From Bradyrhizobium diazoefficiens (lineage in GTDB: Bacteria > Pseudomonadota > Alphaproteobacteria > Rhizobiales > Xanthobacteraceae): a stretch of 64,000 nt of DNA. Under the pieces are notes generated by a model that was not told where the DNA came from, did not search any database, and was given only the letters and a program-made list of their open reading frames with translations. Made by a program: the position numbers and the translations under genes. This document shows, in pieces, positions 45,445-56,800 of this stretch. Location: contig NZ_CP067041.1 of the NCBI RefSeq assembly GCF_016599855.1, positions 310,001-374,000 of the forward strand, in the 5' to 3' direction. Every line of letters begins with the position of its first letter. The first letter of the stretch is position 1.

Positions 45445-46554
45445 CTACGACGCCCTTATCTGCCAGAACCGCAGCGTGCGCCGGGCGTTCTCCGACGTCA
45501 TGCGGGCGAAATTACCCTGCGCCCTCGCAAGAGCCGCCGGCTTCATCGCACCCGTGGCAAAACGGCTTTCGAGCACGGCGGCCGTCGTTTCCCAGCTCAG
45601 CTGCGCCGCCTTGCACGGCACCAGCAGGCCGTCTTCGCGCAGGCTTTGCATCAGCGGACGAATCACCTCGACGGTCGATCCCGACAGCGCGGCCAGTGCG
45701 GCCACGGCCTCTTCATAGCGCCTTTGCCGGGCGAAGCCGAGTAGCGTCGCCTCGTTGAGCTGGCCGATGGCCTTGAGATTTGCGATCGCGCGTTTGGCGC
45801 CCTCGAAATCGCGGACACCCGACATCTCGCGCTCGACGCCGACGGTCACCGCGGCAATGGCGCTCTGGATCTCCTCGAACAGATGCGTCGGGGCGCGCGA
45901 CAACAGGCGGGTGCGAACCACATCCGTCGCCGAGCGCAGCAATTGGTGGCGCAGGTTCGACGGCAGATCGACGCGGACGCCGACACTGACGGCGAGTTCG
46001 GGATCGCTTTCAGCCTGGCCGACGATCACGGCAAAGCCTTTGCCGGAGACGCGCGCGCCGGGATTGGCGGCGAGGCGCCGGCTGACGCTGAGATAGCGGC
46101 GCGCCAGCAGCGCGTCGGTGACGATCTCCTTCAGCCACCAGCGGCCGGCGACTGCAAGCAGATGCGGCTCGCCCTTGCTGGATGCGATCTTCACCAGCTC
46201 GCCGTCATCGAGGCGGGCGGATTCCTGCAGCACGGGGCCGGCGATGCGGATCTCGTCATTGTTGGCGAGACGGCGCATCACGGAGGGCGGCGCCTGCGCA
46301 ATCGGCGCGAGTTGGGCACTGATTTCGGCCAGCGCAACGCGCGCGCCCATATCGGCGATGGCGCGCAGCTCGATCGTGCCGATCAGGCGGTCGAGCACGT
46401 CATCGAACAGCGCGATCTGCTCGTCGTCGAAGCTCCCGGCCGAGGACAGGAACAGGTCGGTGACGCGCCGGGCAGTTTCCATGCCCTTTTCCGCCGAGCC
46501 GGTCCGGATCGCGGACTCGACCTCGTCGATGATCGATAGTTCGGCCGTGGACAT
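45445..46554 (-). CDS. DUF2336-family protein
   Basis: The 369-residue protein is soluble and mostly alpha-helical. RRVTDLFLSSAGSFDDEQIA and FDDVLDRLIGTIELRAIADM near the N-terminus, then LANNDEIRIAGPVLQESARL, are the DUF2336 hallmarks. The C-terminal half has helix-rich repeats (FARQRRYEEAVAALAALSGS). The family is found mainly in alphaproteobacteria and is linked by annotation to PopJ/receptor-like helical-repeat folds, but no function is agreed. It is alone between two repeats. Confidence 0.88.
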   Translation of the reverse strand: MSTAELSIIDEVESAIRTGSAEKGMETARRVTDLFLSSAGSFDDEQIALFDDVLDRLIGTIELRAIADMGARVALAEISAQLAPIAQAPPSVMRRLANNDEIRIAGPVLQESARLDDGELVKIASSKGEPHLLAVAGRWWLKEIVTDALLARRYLSVSRRLAANPGARVSGKGFAVIVGQAESDPELAVSVGVRVDLPSNLRHQLLRSATDVVRTRLLSRAPTHLFEEIQSAIAAVTVGVEREMSGVRDFEGAKRAIANLKAIGQLNEATLLGFARQRRYEEAVAALAALSGSTVEVIRPLMQSLREDGLLVPCKAAQLSWETTAAVLESRFATGAMKPAALARAQGNFARMTSENARRTLRFWQIRAS

Positions 46555-46653
46555 GACGCGTTGCTCGTCCTGAGCGGATGACGGAAGCTTGTTCTAAGCA
46601 ACCGCTATGATTAGCGACGAGCACTGAACGTTTCGTAAACCATGCGCACTTCT

Positions 46654-46755
46654 CCTCATCCTGAGGAGCCCGCGAAACGGGCGTCTCGAAGGATGGCCGC
46701 GGCATCCGGGCCTTCGTGGTTCGAGACGCGCGTTCCGCGCTCCTCACCATGAGGG
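46654..46755. repeat. Intergenic palindromic repeat, family C
   Basis: CCTCATCCTGAGGAGC on the left and GCTCCTCACCATGAGG on the right are inverted, with inner arms GCGTCTCGAA and TTCGAGACGC. It is placed between the Rlu gene stop and the DUF2336 start. Only one copy is in this window. Confidence 0.8.
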
Positions 46756-46765
46756 TCAGGCAGCG

Positions 46766-47473
46766 CTATTCCCCGTTCCAGCCGCAGGCGCGGAGCTTCT
46801 CGTGCATGTGGGGCGGGGCCGGCGCAACGACGCGGACCGGCTCCTTGTTCCGGGAGATCGGCACCACGATCTCGCGGGAATGCAGATGCAGCTTCGGCTC
46901 ACCGAAGCGCGGGCCGTTGCCGTAAATGTTATCGCCGAAGATCGGCCAGCCGGTCGCGGCCGAATGCACCCGTAATTGATGGGTCCGGCCGGTCACCGGT
47001 TCCATGGCGAGCCAGGTCAGGCCCTCGCTCCGCCCCATCACTTTCCAATTGGTGATCGCCTTCTGACCCTCGGGGTCGGGCTTCTGCCACCAGCCGCGCT
47101 CGGCATTGAGCCGGCCGAGCGGCATATCGATGGTCCCTTCGTCTTCAGTGGGGCCGCCCTCGACCACGGTCCAGTAGGTCTTGCCGATCTTGCCGTGCTT
47201 GAACAGCAGGCCGAGCGAGGCGGTGGCTTTCCGGTGACGGCCAAGCACGAGGCAGCCGGAGGTGTCCTTGTCCAGCCGGTGGGCCAGCACCGGCGGCCGT
47301 GGCAGGCCGAACCGGAGCGCGTCGAGGGAGTCCTCCAGATTGGCGCCCCCCTTGGGACCCCGATGCACCGGCAGGCCGGCCGGCTTGTCGATGATCAGCA
47401 TCAGCCCGTCGCGATGGAGCACGCGCGCCAATATTTCCTCGGCGGTCAATTCGGGAACATCGAGCAATTGCAA
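46766..47473 (-). CDS. RluA-family pseudouridine synthase
   Basis: The product is about 235 residues. The catalytic aspartate lies in LAHRLDKDTSGCLVLGR, preceded by LIIDKPAGLPVHRGPKG and followed by PVTGRTHQLRVHSAATGWPI, which are the RluA-family motifs. No S4 domain is present, so it resembles the short RluA/TruC-like members that modify rRNA or tRNA. The substrate cannot be assigned. The start is taken as the TTG at 47473, because the frame is closed upstream by a TGA and there is no in-frame ATG at the right place. The TTG lies inside a triple repeat. Confidence 0.87.
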   Translation of the reverse strand: MQLLDVPELTAEEILARVLHRDGLMLIIDKPAGLPVHRGPKGGANLEDSLDALRFGLPRPPVLAHRLDKDTSGCLVLGRHRKATASLGLLFKHGKIGKTYWTVVEGGPTEDEGTIDMPLGRLNAERGWWQKPDPEGQKAITNWKVMGRSEGLTWLAMEPVTGRTHQLRVHSAATGWPIFGDNIYGNGPRFGEPKLHLHSREIVVPISRNKEPVRVVAPAPPHMHEKLRACGWNGE

Positions 47474-47514
47474 GACTTTCGTTATCGGCGAGACTTTCGT
47501 TCAAGACTTTCGTT
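47473..47514. repeat. Three copies of an 11-bp direct repeat between the Rlu gene and ftsY
   Basis: AGACTTTCGTT occurs at 47473-47483, 47491-47501 and 47504-47514, with steps of 18 and 13 bases. They lie at the 5' end of the pseudouridine synthase gene and 32-73 bases upstream of the ftsY start. They could be protein-binding sites controlling one or both divergent genes, or local slippage products. Confidence 0.65.
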
Positions 47515-47545
47515 TAGGAGCCGGAACGGCTAACACACCGCCACC

Positions 47546-48493
47546 ATGAACGATACCACTCCCGAGAGCCCCAAGCTGAGCTGGTGGCGCCGCCTGTCCG
47601 ATGGATTGAAGCGTACCTCGTCCTCGCTCGGGACCGCGGTCGCCGACCTCGTTACCAAGCGCAAGCTCGACCGCGCCATGCTCGACGATATCGAGGACGT
47701 GCTGCTGCGCGCCGATCTCGGCACTGAGGTCGCGGTGCGGATCGCGGACGCGGTCGGAACCGGGCGCTATGACAAGGCGATCTCGGCGGACGAGGTCAAG
47801 GACGTGGTCGCGACCGAGGTCGAGAAGGTGCTGGCGCCGGTCGCAAAGCCGCTCGAGATCGATACGGCCAAGAAGCCGTTCGTCATCCTCGTGGTCGGCG
47901 TCAACGGCTCCGGCAAGACCACGACCATCGGCAAGCTCTCGCAAAAATTCGCGTCAGAAGGTCGCAAGGTGATGCTGGCCGCCGGCGACACGTTTCGTGC
48001 GGCAGCCATCGAACAGCTCAAGGTCTGGGGCGAGCGGACGAAGACGCCGGTCATCGCAGGAGCCCAAGGCTCGGATTCGGCGAGCCTCGCCTTCAACGCG
48101 CTGACGGCGGCGAAAGAGCAGGGCGTCGACGTGCTGCTGATCGACACCGCCGGCCGCCTGCAGAACAAGGCCGAGCTGATGAACGAGCTCGAGAAGGTCG
48201 TGCGCGTTATCCGGAAGGTGGACGCGACCGCGCCGCATGCGGTGCTCCTCGTGCTCGACGCCACCGTCGGCCAGAACGCGCTGTCGCAGGTCGAGGCCTT
48301 CCATCGCACCGCAGGGGTCACCGGCCTCGTGATGACCAAGCTCGACGGCACCGCCCGCGGCGGCATTTTGGTGGCGCTCGCGGAGAAATTCAAACTGCCG
48401 GTGCATTTCATCGGCGTCGGCGAGGGCGTCGACGATCTCGCAGCCTTCACCGCGCGCGATTTCGCCCGCGCGATCGCCGGAATCGAAAGTTGA
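47546..48493 (+). CDS. ftsY: Signal recognition particle receptor FtsY
   Basis: This 315-residue membrane-associated GTPase receives SRP-ribosome complexes. It has a short N-terminus instead of the long acidic A domain of E. coli FtsY. The NG domain shows [48 protein letters not shown] and [10 protein letters not shown]. It faces right, divergent from the pseudouridine synthase gene. yciB starts 3 bases after its stop. Its partner ffh is at 38 kb. Confidence 0.97.
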   Translation: MNDTTPESPKLSWWRRLSDGLKRTSSSLGTAVADLVTKRKLDRAMLDDIEDVLLRADLGTEVAVRIADAVGTGRYDKAISADEVKDVVATEVEKVLAPVAKPLEIDTAKKPFVILVVGVNGSGKTTTIGKLSQKFASEGRKVMLAAGDTFRAAAIEQLKVWGERTKTPVIAGAQGSDSASLAFNALTAAKEQGVDVLLIDTAGRLQNKAELMNELEKVVRVIRKVDATAPHAVLLVLDATVGQNALSQVEAFHRTAGVTGLVMTKLDGTARGGILVALAEKFKLPVHFIGVGEGVDDLAAFTARDFARAIAGIES

Positions 48494-48495
48494 GT

Positions 48496-49098
48496 ATGGA
48501 CAAGACCCAGCCGCATCCGCTGTTCAAACTTGCGACCGAGCTCGGCCCGCTGCTCGTCTTCTTCTTCGTGAATGCGAAGTTCAATCTGTTCGCCGCAACC
48601 GGCGCGTTCATGATCGCGATCGTGGCGGCGATGATCGCCTCCTATGTGGTGACGCGCCACATCCCGATCATGGCGATTGTCACCGGCGTCATCGTGCTGG
48701 TGTTCGGCACGCTGACCCTGGTGCTGCACGACGAGACCTTCATCAAGGTCAAGCCGACCATCATCTACGGCCTGTTTGCCGCGATCCTTGGCGGCGGCCT
48801 CTTGTTCGGCCGCTCCTTCATCGCCGTGATGTTCGACCAGATGTTCAATCTGACCCCGCGGGGCTGGCGCATCCTCACCCTGCGCTGGGCGCTGTTCTTC
48901 GCCGGCATGGCGGTGCTGAACGAGATCGTCTGGCGCACCCAGAGCACGGACTTCTGGGTGAACTTCAAGGTGTTCGGCGTCACGCCGCTGACCATGATCT
49001 TTGCCATTGCCCAGATGCCGCTGACCAAGCGCTACGGTGTCGAGCCGGTCTCGCTGGAGACCAGCGAGGCCGAGGCGGGGGACGTGAGGAAGGGCTGA
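48496..49098 (+). CDS. yciB: Inner membrane septation protein (YciB/IspZ family)
   Basis: This 200-residue membrane protein has about five to six helices. [20 protein letters not shown] and [20 protein letters not shown] are typical, as is [20 protein letters not shown]. In some bacteria (as IspZ) the protein is needed for septum formation or envelope integrity. It begins 3 bases after ftsY, so the two are co-transcribed. The ATG at 48496 is chosen; an in-frame TTG at 48490 overlaps the ftsY stop. Confidence 0.92.
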   Translation: MDKTQPHPLFKLATELGPLLVFFFVNAKFNLFAATGAFMIAIVAAMIASYVVTRHIPIMAIVTGVIVLVFGTLTLVLHDETFIKVKPTIIYGLFAAILGGGLLFGRSFIAVMFDQMFNLTPRGWRILTLRWALFFAGMAVLNEIVWRTQSTDFWVNFKVFGVTPLTMIFAIAQMPLTKRYGVEPVSLETSEAEAGDVRKG

Positions 49099-49111
49099 GG
49101 CCCTCTCCGCT

Positions 49112-49199
49112 CGTCATTGCGAGCGCAGCGAAGCAATCCAGACTGTCTCTCGCGGAAACAGTCTAGATTGCTTCGTCGCAAGGGCTCCTCGCAATGACG
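49112..49199. repeat. Intergenic palindromic repeat, family D copy 2
   Basis: CGTCATTGCGAGCGCAGCGA and its inverted partner TCGCAAGGGCTCCTCGCAATGACG flank AATCCAGACTGT/ACAGTCTAGATT. It is nearly the same as the copy at 16682-16771. It separates yciB from the ccmG stop. Confidence 0.85.
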
Positions 49200-49206
49200 G
49201 TCTTGG

Positions 49207-49800
49207 CTACGACCCCGCCTTCAACGCCTTCTCCAGCTGCGGCAACAACACCGTCCGGTAATTCTCCGGCGTGATCGGACCGACCAGCTTGTAGACGATG
49301 GTGCCTTCGCGGCCGACGACAAAGGTCTCCGGCACGCCATAGACGCCCCATTCGATCGAGGCGCGGCCGTTGGCATCCAGGCCGACGCGGCCGAACGGGT
49401 TGCCGTAGCGGCCGAGGAAGCGGCGGGCGTTGTCGGGCGCGTCCTTGTAGTTGATGCCGACGATCTGGAAGCGCTTGTCCTTGGCAAGCTCCGTCAGCAG
49501 CGGCGCTTCGTCATGGCAGGGCACGCACCAGGACGCCCAGACATTGACGAGGCTGACCTTGCCCTTAAAGGCCGCGGGATCGAGCCCCGGCACTTGCGCG
49601 CTGTCGGCCTGCAATCCCTCAAGCGGCGGCAGCGTGGTCTGCGGCGCGGGCCGGCCGATCAGCGCGGACGGAATTCGCGACGGATCGCCGCTGCCTAGCC
49701 GGAACCAGAACAGCACGGCAAGGGCGATGAAGGCGAGCAGCGGCAGCAGCATCAGGAAGGTGCGGCGCTGCGATGGTGCCGAGGTCGGTTGATCGCTCAT
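49207..49800 (-). CDS. ccmG: Thiol:disulfide interchange protein CcmG (DsbE)
   Basis: The product has 197 residues. A signal anchor ([20 protein letters not shown]) is followed by a periplasmic thioredoxin fold with the redox CxxC in [14 protein letters not shown] and the cis-proline region YGVPETFVV. It helps reduce apocytochrome c cysteines for haem attachment. It overlaps ccmD by 4 bases. B. japonicum names for this cluster are cycV (ccmA), cycW (ccmB), cycZ (ccmC), cycX (ccmD) and cycY (ccmG). Confidence 0.95.
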   Translation of the reverse strand: MSDQPTSAPSQRRTFLMLLPLLAFIALAVLFWFRLGSGDPSRIPSALIGRPAPQTTLPPLEGLQADSAQVPGLDPAAFKGKVSLVNVWASWCVPCHDEAPLLTELAKDKRFQIVGINYKDAPDNARRFLGRYGNPFGRVGLDANGRASIEWGVYGVPETFVVGREGTIVYKLVGPITPENYRTVLLPQLEKALKAGS

Positions 49801-49982
49801 GGTGTATCCACAGCGCTGCGGCCGGAGCGGCGGGTGACGCCGCTGCGATCGAACTGGCGCAGCCGCTCCGTCTGGTTGCGATAGTCGAGCACGACCCAGC
49901 CGATCAAGATCGCGACCACGACGGCCGCCGCCGCATAGGACGTCGCGATGAAGGGCGCGTAAGGACCGAGCGACATCGTCAT
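49797..49982 (-). CDS. ccmD: Haem exporter protein CcmD
   Basis: This 61-residue protein with one transmembrane helix ([20 protein letters not shown] and onward) has a charged C-terminus ([16 protein letters not shown]). This is the layout of CcmD, which stabilises CcmE in cytochrome c maturation. It overlaps ccmC and ccmG by 4 bases each, so all three are coupled. Small size and position, rather than a strong motif, decide the call. Confidence 0.9.
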   Translation of the reverse strand: MTMSLGPYAPFIATSYAAAAVVVAILIGWVVLDYRNQTERLRQFDRSGVTRRSGRSAVDTP

Positions 49983-50710
49983 GCAGCTTTCTGGCTCGCC
50001 TGCATCATTTGCAAGGAGCGCACGCGCCGGCGCAAAATCTCGTTGCGCATGGCCGCGATGTGAAGCGTGACGAACAGGAGCGTGAACGCGACCGCCATCA
50101 CCAGCAGCGGGATCAGGAACGCCTTATCGAGCGTCGAGCCGCCCATCCGCATCACCGAGGCCGGCTGGTGCAGCGTGTTCCACCAGTCGACCGAGAACTT
50201 GATGATCGGCAGGTTGATTGCGCCGACCAGCGTCAGCACGGCGGCGGCGCGCGCCGCGCGCGAGGGGTCGTCGACCGCGCGCCACAGAGCCATCAGGCCG
50301 AGATACATCAGGAACAGGATCAGCACCGAGGTCAGCCGCGCATCCCATTCCCAATAGGTGCCCCACATCGGCCGGCCCCACAGCGAACCTGTGAGCAGCG
50401 CGAGGAAGGTGAAGGCGGCACCGATCGGTGCGGCCGCTTTGGCGGCGACATCGGCGAGCGGATGGCGCCACACCAGCGTGCCCAAAGAGGCGATACTCAT
50501 CACGCCCCACACGAACATCGACAGCCACGCATTGGGCACGTGGATGAACATGATCTTCACGGTCGCGCCCTGCTGATAGTCGTCGGGCGCGGTGACGGAT
50601 TGATAGAGGCCGATCGTGAGCAGGATGATTGTCGCGGCGGCGAGCCATGGCAGCACCCGCGCGCTCAGCGCGAGGAACCTGGTGGGATTGGCGAGGTCGA
50701 TCAGCGACAT
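49979..50710 (-). CDS. ccmC: Haem ABC transporter permease CcmC
   Basis: This 243-residue protein has six helices. The WWD-type motif region is in [20 protein letters not shown], and conserved histidines occur in [13 protein letters not shown] and [10 protein letters not shown]. CcmC carries haem to CcmE in the periplasm. Its stop overlaps the ccmD start. The 77 bases up to the ccmB stop show nothing notable. Confidence 0.96.
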   Translation of the reverse strand: MSLIDLANPTRFLALSARVLPWLAAATIILLTIGLYQSVTAPDDYQQGATVKIMFIHVPNAWLSMFVWGVMSIASLGTLVWRHPLADVAAKAAAPIGAAFTFLALLTGSLWGRPMWGTYWEWDARLTSVLILFLMYLGLMALWRAVDDPSRAARAAAVLTLVGAINLPIIKFSVDWWNTLHQPASVMRMGGSTLDKAFLIPLLVMAVAFTLLFVTLHIAAMRNEILRRRVRSLQMMQASQKAA

Positions 50711-50787
50711 AGTATCCTGATAATCACAGGTAGACGCTCACGCAATCAGCATCAGAGCCCGCAGCGAAAGTTGATCGGGGGTCAAGT

Positions 50788-51456
50788 TCAGTCCAGCCCG
50801 TGGCGGAGGCTCGCCGCCGCCGCGAACGGGCCGATCACGAGGCTGACCAGCGACAGCGCGCAGAGGATCGAGAACGGCGCGCCGAATGACAGGGGACCGC
50901 TGATCGCGGCCTGCGAGGCTGCGACGCCGAAGATCAGGACGGGAATCGACAGCGGCAGCACCAGCACGGCCATCAACAGCCCGCCGCGATGCAGGGTCAC
51001 GGCGAGTGCCGCGCCGATCATGCCGGTAAAGGTCAGTGCCGGGGTGCCGGCGAGCAGCGTCAGCGTCACCGCGCCGGTTGCGACCATGTCGAGGTTGAGC
51101 AGCAGGCCGAGCACGGGGGTTGCGACAATCAGCGGCAGGCCGGCGGCCAGCCAATGCGCCAGCGCCTTGGCCGCGCAGGCGAGTTCCAGCGGCGTCCGGC
51201 TCATCGTGATCAAGTCGAGCGAGCCGTCCTCATGATCGGCCATGAACAGCCGGTCCAGCGTCAATAGGCTCGCCAGCAGGGCGCCCAGCCACAGGATCGC
51301 CGGCCCCAGCCGCGACAGCAGCGCCAAATCCGGCCCCACCGCAAACGGCATCAGGACGACGACGGTCAAAAAGAACAGCACCCCAATCAACGCCCCGCCG
51401 CCAACGCGAAGCGCGATCCGGATGTCCCGGCGGATCAGGGCGGAGAGGGGGCTCAT
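50788..51456 (-). CDS. ccmB: Haem exporter protein CcmB
   Basis: This 222-residue protein has about six membrane helices and starts MSPLSALIRRDIRIALRVGG. RLGPAILWLGALLASLLTLD, FMADHEDGSLDLITMSRTPL and LAGTPALTFTGMIGAALAVT are family signatures. With CcmA it forms the ABC part that drives haem release in cytochrome c maturation. The ATG at 51456 gives the usual length; no clear ribosome site is seen, and a palindromic repeat lies directly upstream, between ccmB and ccmA. Confidence 0.94.
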   Translation of the reverse strand: MSPLSALIRRDIRIALRVGGGALIGVLFFLTVVVLMPFAVGPDLALLSRLGPAILWLGALLASLLTLDRLFMADHEDGSLDLITMSRTPLELACAAKALAHWLAAGLPLIVATPVLGLLLNLDMVATGAVTLTLLAGTPALTFTGMIGAALAVTLHRGGLLMAVLVLPLSIPVLIFGVAASQAAISGPLSFGAPFSILCALSLVSLVIGPFAAAASLRHGLD

Positions 51457-51488
51457 GGGGTGCACCCATCGCGCCACAAGGACGGTGC

Positions 51489-51617
51489 GCTCCCTCCCCC
51501 GCTTGCGGGGGAGGGTCGGGGAGAGGGTGTCCCGGCAACGAAGATTCCCCCAGAGGAGAGAGCCCTCACCCGGCGCTGCGCGCCGACCTCTCCCGCAAGC
51601 GGGAGAGGCGAGGGAGC
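51489..51617. repeat. Palindromic repeat, family E, between ccmB and ccmA
   Basis: GCTCCCTCCCCCGCTTGCGG on the left and CCGCAAGCGGGAGAGGCGAGGGAGC-like sequence on the right form the outer arms. GGGGAGAGGGTG and CCCTCACCCGGCGC form the middle. It lies within the ccm cluster in the 232 bases between ccmB and ccmA. A half copy lies upstream of ffh at 39888. Confidence 0.8.
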
Positions 51618-51688
51618 CCGGAGCGACCTCTGCGTCCCGGGTGCGAGAGCGGCGCCTGGCCGCTTGGAAAGCTGAGGGTCCGCCATCC

Positions 51689-52291
51689 TCATGCCGTGCC
51701 CCCGATCCGCAACTCCCGCACCTCGATTCCCAGTGGTGCGTGAGTCGCCGCGATAATCATCCCGCCGCGGGCGAGATGGTCGCGGATCAGGCCGCCGAAC
51801 ATGCCTTGGCCGGCGACGTCCAGTGCCGTGGTCGGCTCGTCCAGCAGCCAGACGGGTCGGCGCACCGTCAGCAGCCGGGCCAGCGACAGCCGCCGGCGCT
51901 GGCCGGCCGACAGGAAGGCCGCGGGCAGATGGGCCGCATGGTCGAGACCGACGGTGGCGAGGCTCTCAGCCGCGTCGCAGCTCTCGCCGCCCAGAAAATC
52001 GGCCCAGAACAAGAGGTTTTCCGCCACGCTGAGCGCGGGCTTCAGCGCGTCGCGGTGGCCGAGATAGTGGCATTGCTCCGGCAGGGTCAGCTCGGCCTCA
52101 CCGCCGTTGAGCGCGATCATACCGCCCGCCGGAATGAGCAGGCCGGCGATCAGCCGCAGCAGCGATGTCTTGCCCGATCCGTTGCGGCCCATGACCGCCA
52201 CGGCCTCACCGGAGGCCGCCTCGAAATCGAGCCCCGAAAACACCTCGCGGCCGCCCCGCACGCAAGTTACCCCGCGTCCAGACAACTGCAT
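51689..52291 (-). CDS. ccmA: Haem exporter ATP-binding protein CcmA
   Basis: This 200-residue ATPase has the Walker [20 protein letters not shown], the signature [16 protein letters not shown] and Walker [33 protein letters not shown] is typical of CcmA. It pairs with CcmB. The ATG at 52291 is preferred over a TTG at 52315 by alignment with the family. A divergent gene, acnA, begins at 52535; the 243 bases between the two starts hold an Irr-like box. Confidence 0.95.
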   Translation of the reverse strand: MQLSGRGVTCVRGGREVFSGLDFEAASGEAVAVMGRNGSGKTSLLRLIAGLLIPAGGMIALNGGEAELTLPEQCHYLGHRDALKPALSVAENLLFWADFLGGESCDAAESLATVGLDHAAHLPAAFLSAGQRRRLSLARLLTVRRPVWLLDEPTTALDVAGQGMFGGLIRDHLARGGMIIAATHAPLGIEVRELRIGGTA

Positions 52292-52402
52292 CTGGCCTGG
52301 TACCAACCGGTTCAAAGCCAGGCCTCAGGAAATCTTGCGGTAGCGCATCAGAATTTTTGGCTCGCGAATTGCTGCGGTTCGATTGTGGCTGTGGCGGCGC
52401 GG

Positions 52403-52419
52403 TTAGAAAGCTTCTATAA
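52403..52419. promoter_or_regulatory. Irr-type iron control element (ICE)-like palindrome
   Basis: TTAGAAAGCTTCTATAA is an interrupted palindrome, TTAGAA-N3-TTCTATAA. It is close to the rhizobial ICE consensus (TTTAGAA-N3-TTCTAAA), the binding site for the haem-responsive regulator Irr. It lies 115 bases before the acnA start and 111 bases before the ccmA start. In B. japonicum acnA has been reported as Irr-repressed, to my knowledge, which fits. Seen directly: the sequence. Inferred: the regulator. Confidence 0.65.
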
Positions 52420-52534
52420 GCCCGGAACTACTTGATGCAGCAACTCAACCTGCCCCTGCAAGCGACCCAGCCTGATACGCTGACGGTGTTACAATACCCC
52501 CTGCCGGGTATAACTAACAATTGGGATTTCCTAC

Positions 52535-55255
<2,721 letters not shown>

Positions 55256-55306
55256 GCGCGAATTTGTGAACGGTGGCTCACTGCGACGTGAGTAGAAGGT
55301 TAAACG

Positions 55307-55333
55307 AAGGCGGCCTATCACAGGGCCGCCTTT
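55307..55333 (+). terminator. Intrinsic terminator after acnA
   Basis: AAGGCGGCC and GGCCGCCTTT form a stem around an 8-base loop, with a short T-run, 52 bases after the acnA stop. Confidence 0.75.
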
Positions 55334-55473
55334 GTGCGTTACGACACGCTCTGGATAGGCCCGCCCAGCGGAAAACGCGTCTCGAGCGGTTGAATGGACT
55401 GCGCCCGTAAGACTACGGTGACCATCAGGCGATAGGATCTTCCTCCAACGAATGACGATGTGTGACGTTCGAC

Positions 55474-56253
55474 ATGACTGGAATGATGGCTTCTAATCTC
55501 GTTTCACGCTGGCCCGGGGCACTCTGGTCGGGAGCACTCGGCATCTGCGCGATCGTCGCCGTCATCCGTCCCGCCCAGGCCGATCCCCGCGCCGTGGTCG
55601 AGCTCTTCACCTCCCAGGGCTGTTCCTCCTGCCCGCCCGCCGACAAGGTCATCGGCGACCTCGCCAAGGATCCCTCCATTATCGCGCTGAGCATGCCGAT
55701 CGATTATTGGGACTATCTTGGTTGGAAGGACACGCTGGCGGATTCGCGTTTCTCGGCGCGGCAACGCGCTTATTCACGCATGCGTGGTGACCGCGAGATC
55801 TATACGCCGCAAGCCGTGGTCAACGGCGCCGCGCATGTCATCGGTAGCGATCGCGCCGGCATCGAAAACGCGATCGGCAAGACCGATCGGGGCACCGGCG
55901 TGATGAGCGTACCCGTGACGATGTCGCTGGCGGGCAAGCAGATCAACGTGTCGGTGGCCGCGAGCAAGGAGCCGACGATCTCGCATGGCGAGGTCTGGAT
56001 CTGCTCGATCGCGAAATCGGTGCCGATCGAGATCAGCCGCGGCGAGAACCGCGGACAGCAGATCACCTATCACAACGTCGTGCGCAATCTGCTCAAGGTG
56101 GGCGACTGGAACGGACATCCGGAAAGCTGGACCGTGCCGCTCGAGAATTTGACCTCGCGCGATGGTGTCGACGGCGCGGTCGTCTACGTCCAGGACGGCA
56201 ACCGCGAGAAGCCCGGTGCGATGCTGGGCGCGGCGTATACGTCGCTGCACTGA
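55474..56253 (+). CDS. DUF1223 thioredoxin-like exported protein
   Basis: The product is about 259 residues from the ATG at 55474; a GTG at 55462 is an alternative. A signal peptide (WSGALGICAIVAVIRPAQA) is followed by the DUF1223 motif AVVELFTSQGCSSCPPADKV, a CxxC thioredoxin-like site, and then LSMPIDYWDYLGWKDTLA and IYTPQAVVNG. It is probably a periplasmic thiol redox protein, but no substrate is established. It follows the acnA terminator by about 140 bases and appears independent. Confidence 0.88.
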   Translation: MTGMMASNLVSRWPGALWSGALGICAIVAVIRPAQADPRAVVELFTSQGCSSCPPADKVIGDLAKDPSIIALSMPIDYWDYLGWKDTLADSRFSARQRAYSRMRGDREIYTPQAVVNGAAHVIGSDRAGIENAIGKTDRGTGVMSVPVTMSLAGKQINVSVAASKEPTISHGEVWICSIAKSVPIEISRGENRGQQITYHNVVRNLLKVGDWNGHPESWTVPLENLTSRDGVDGAVVYVQDGNREKPGAMLGAAYTSLH

Positions 56254-56288
56254 AGCGCGTAGATCATCTCAGGAAAAATTTTATCTCT

Positions 56289-56394
56289 CGTCATTCCGGG
56301 GCGCGCCTCTTGGCGCGAACCCAGAATCCATTTCTCGTCCCGGAAAATGGACCGATGGATTCCGGGTTCGCGCTTCGCGCGCCCCGGAATGACG
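56289..56394. repeat. Intergenic palindromic repeat, family F copy 3
   Basis: CGTCATTCCGGGGCGCGCC and GGCGCGCCCCGGAATGACGG-type arms (with CGCGCCCCGGAATGACG at the right) flank CCAGAATCCATTT and GATGGATTCCGG. It separates the DUF1223 gene from the candidate small RNA terminator. Confidence 0.85.
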
Positions 56395-56421
56395 GCAAGT
56401 GCAGCAACACCCGCCACAAAC

Positions 56422-56448
56422 AAAAAAGGACCAACTTGCGTTGGCCCT
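56422..56448 (-). terminator. Minus-strand intrinsic terminator (candidate small RNA end)
   Basis: On the minus strand AGGGCCAAC (56448-56440), GCAA loop, GTTGGTCCT (56435-56427) and six U residues (down to 56422) make a strong terminator. The G:U pair in the stem would be an A:C mismatch on the plus strand, so it is oriented leftward. No leftward protein gene ends nearby. Confidence 0.8.
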
Positions 56449-56560
56449 CCTTGTCGTGCGCACAGACCCGATCCTGTTCGACCCCGGGGGGCTGGGGGCT
56501 GAGGAATCCGGAACCGAAAGGATCGGGTCAACGCACACAGGTCTTTTCGCAGTGCAGGGC
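56422..56560 (-). ncRNA. Candidate minus-strand structured small RNA
   Basis: Read leftward, the stretch folds into one long hairpin: 56538-56533 pairs with 56461-56456, 56529-56519 with 56475-56465, and 56518-56510 with 56485-56477. The apical loop of 24 bases (56509-56486) is very C-rich, containing CCUCAGCCCCCAGCCCCCC. A terminator with a U-run follows. Several pairs are G:U only when read on this strand, which sets the strand. No open frame fits and no known RNA family is recognised (not SRP RNA; 6S is not excluded). The 5' end is a guess; a promoter is not clear. Confidence 0.55.
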
Positions 56561-56800
56561 GGCAGGCGGTGGGCGGAAAAGCGGCGATCCTGTGATTCTT
56601 GCTAACGATCCCGTGACGGTTTGCCGCTGAGAAGTTCCACCATTACGTGTGTCATGATCGCAACCCATCGGCGAGATGGGGTCCTTGAAGAGCCCTCTTG
56701 CGGCGGCGAACAGTTGGCGCAATCATGCTATTGTCATGATCCGCGGCTCCGGGGACGGTCTTCGCGGACGTGGGTCATGCTGTGCGACAGGAGGCGCCCC

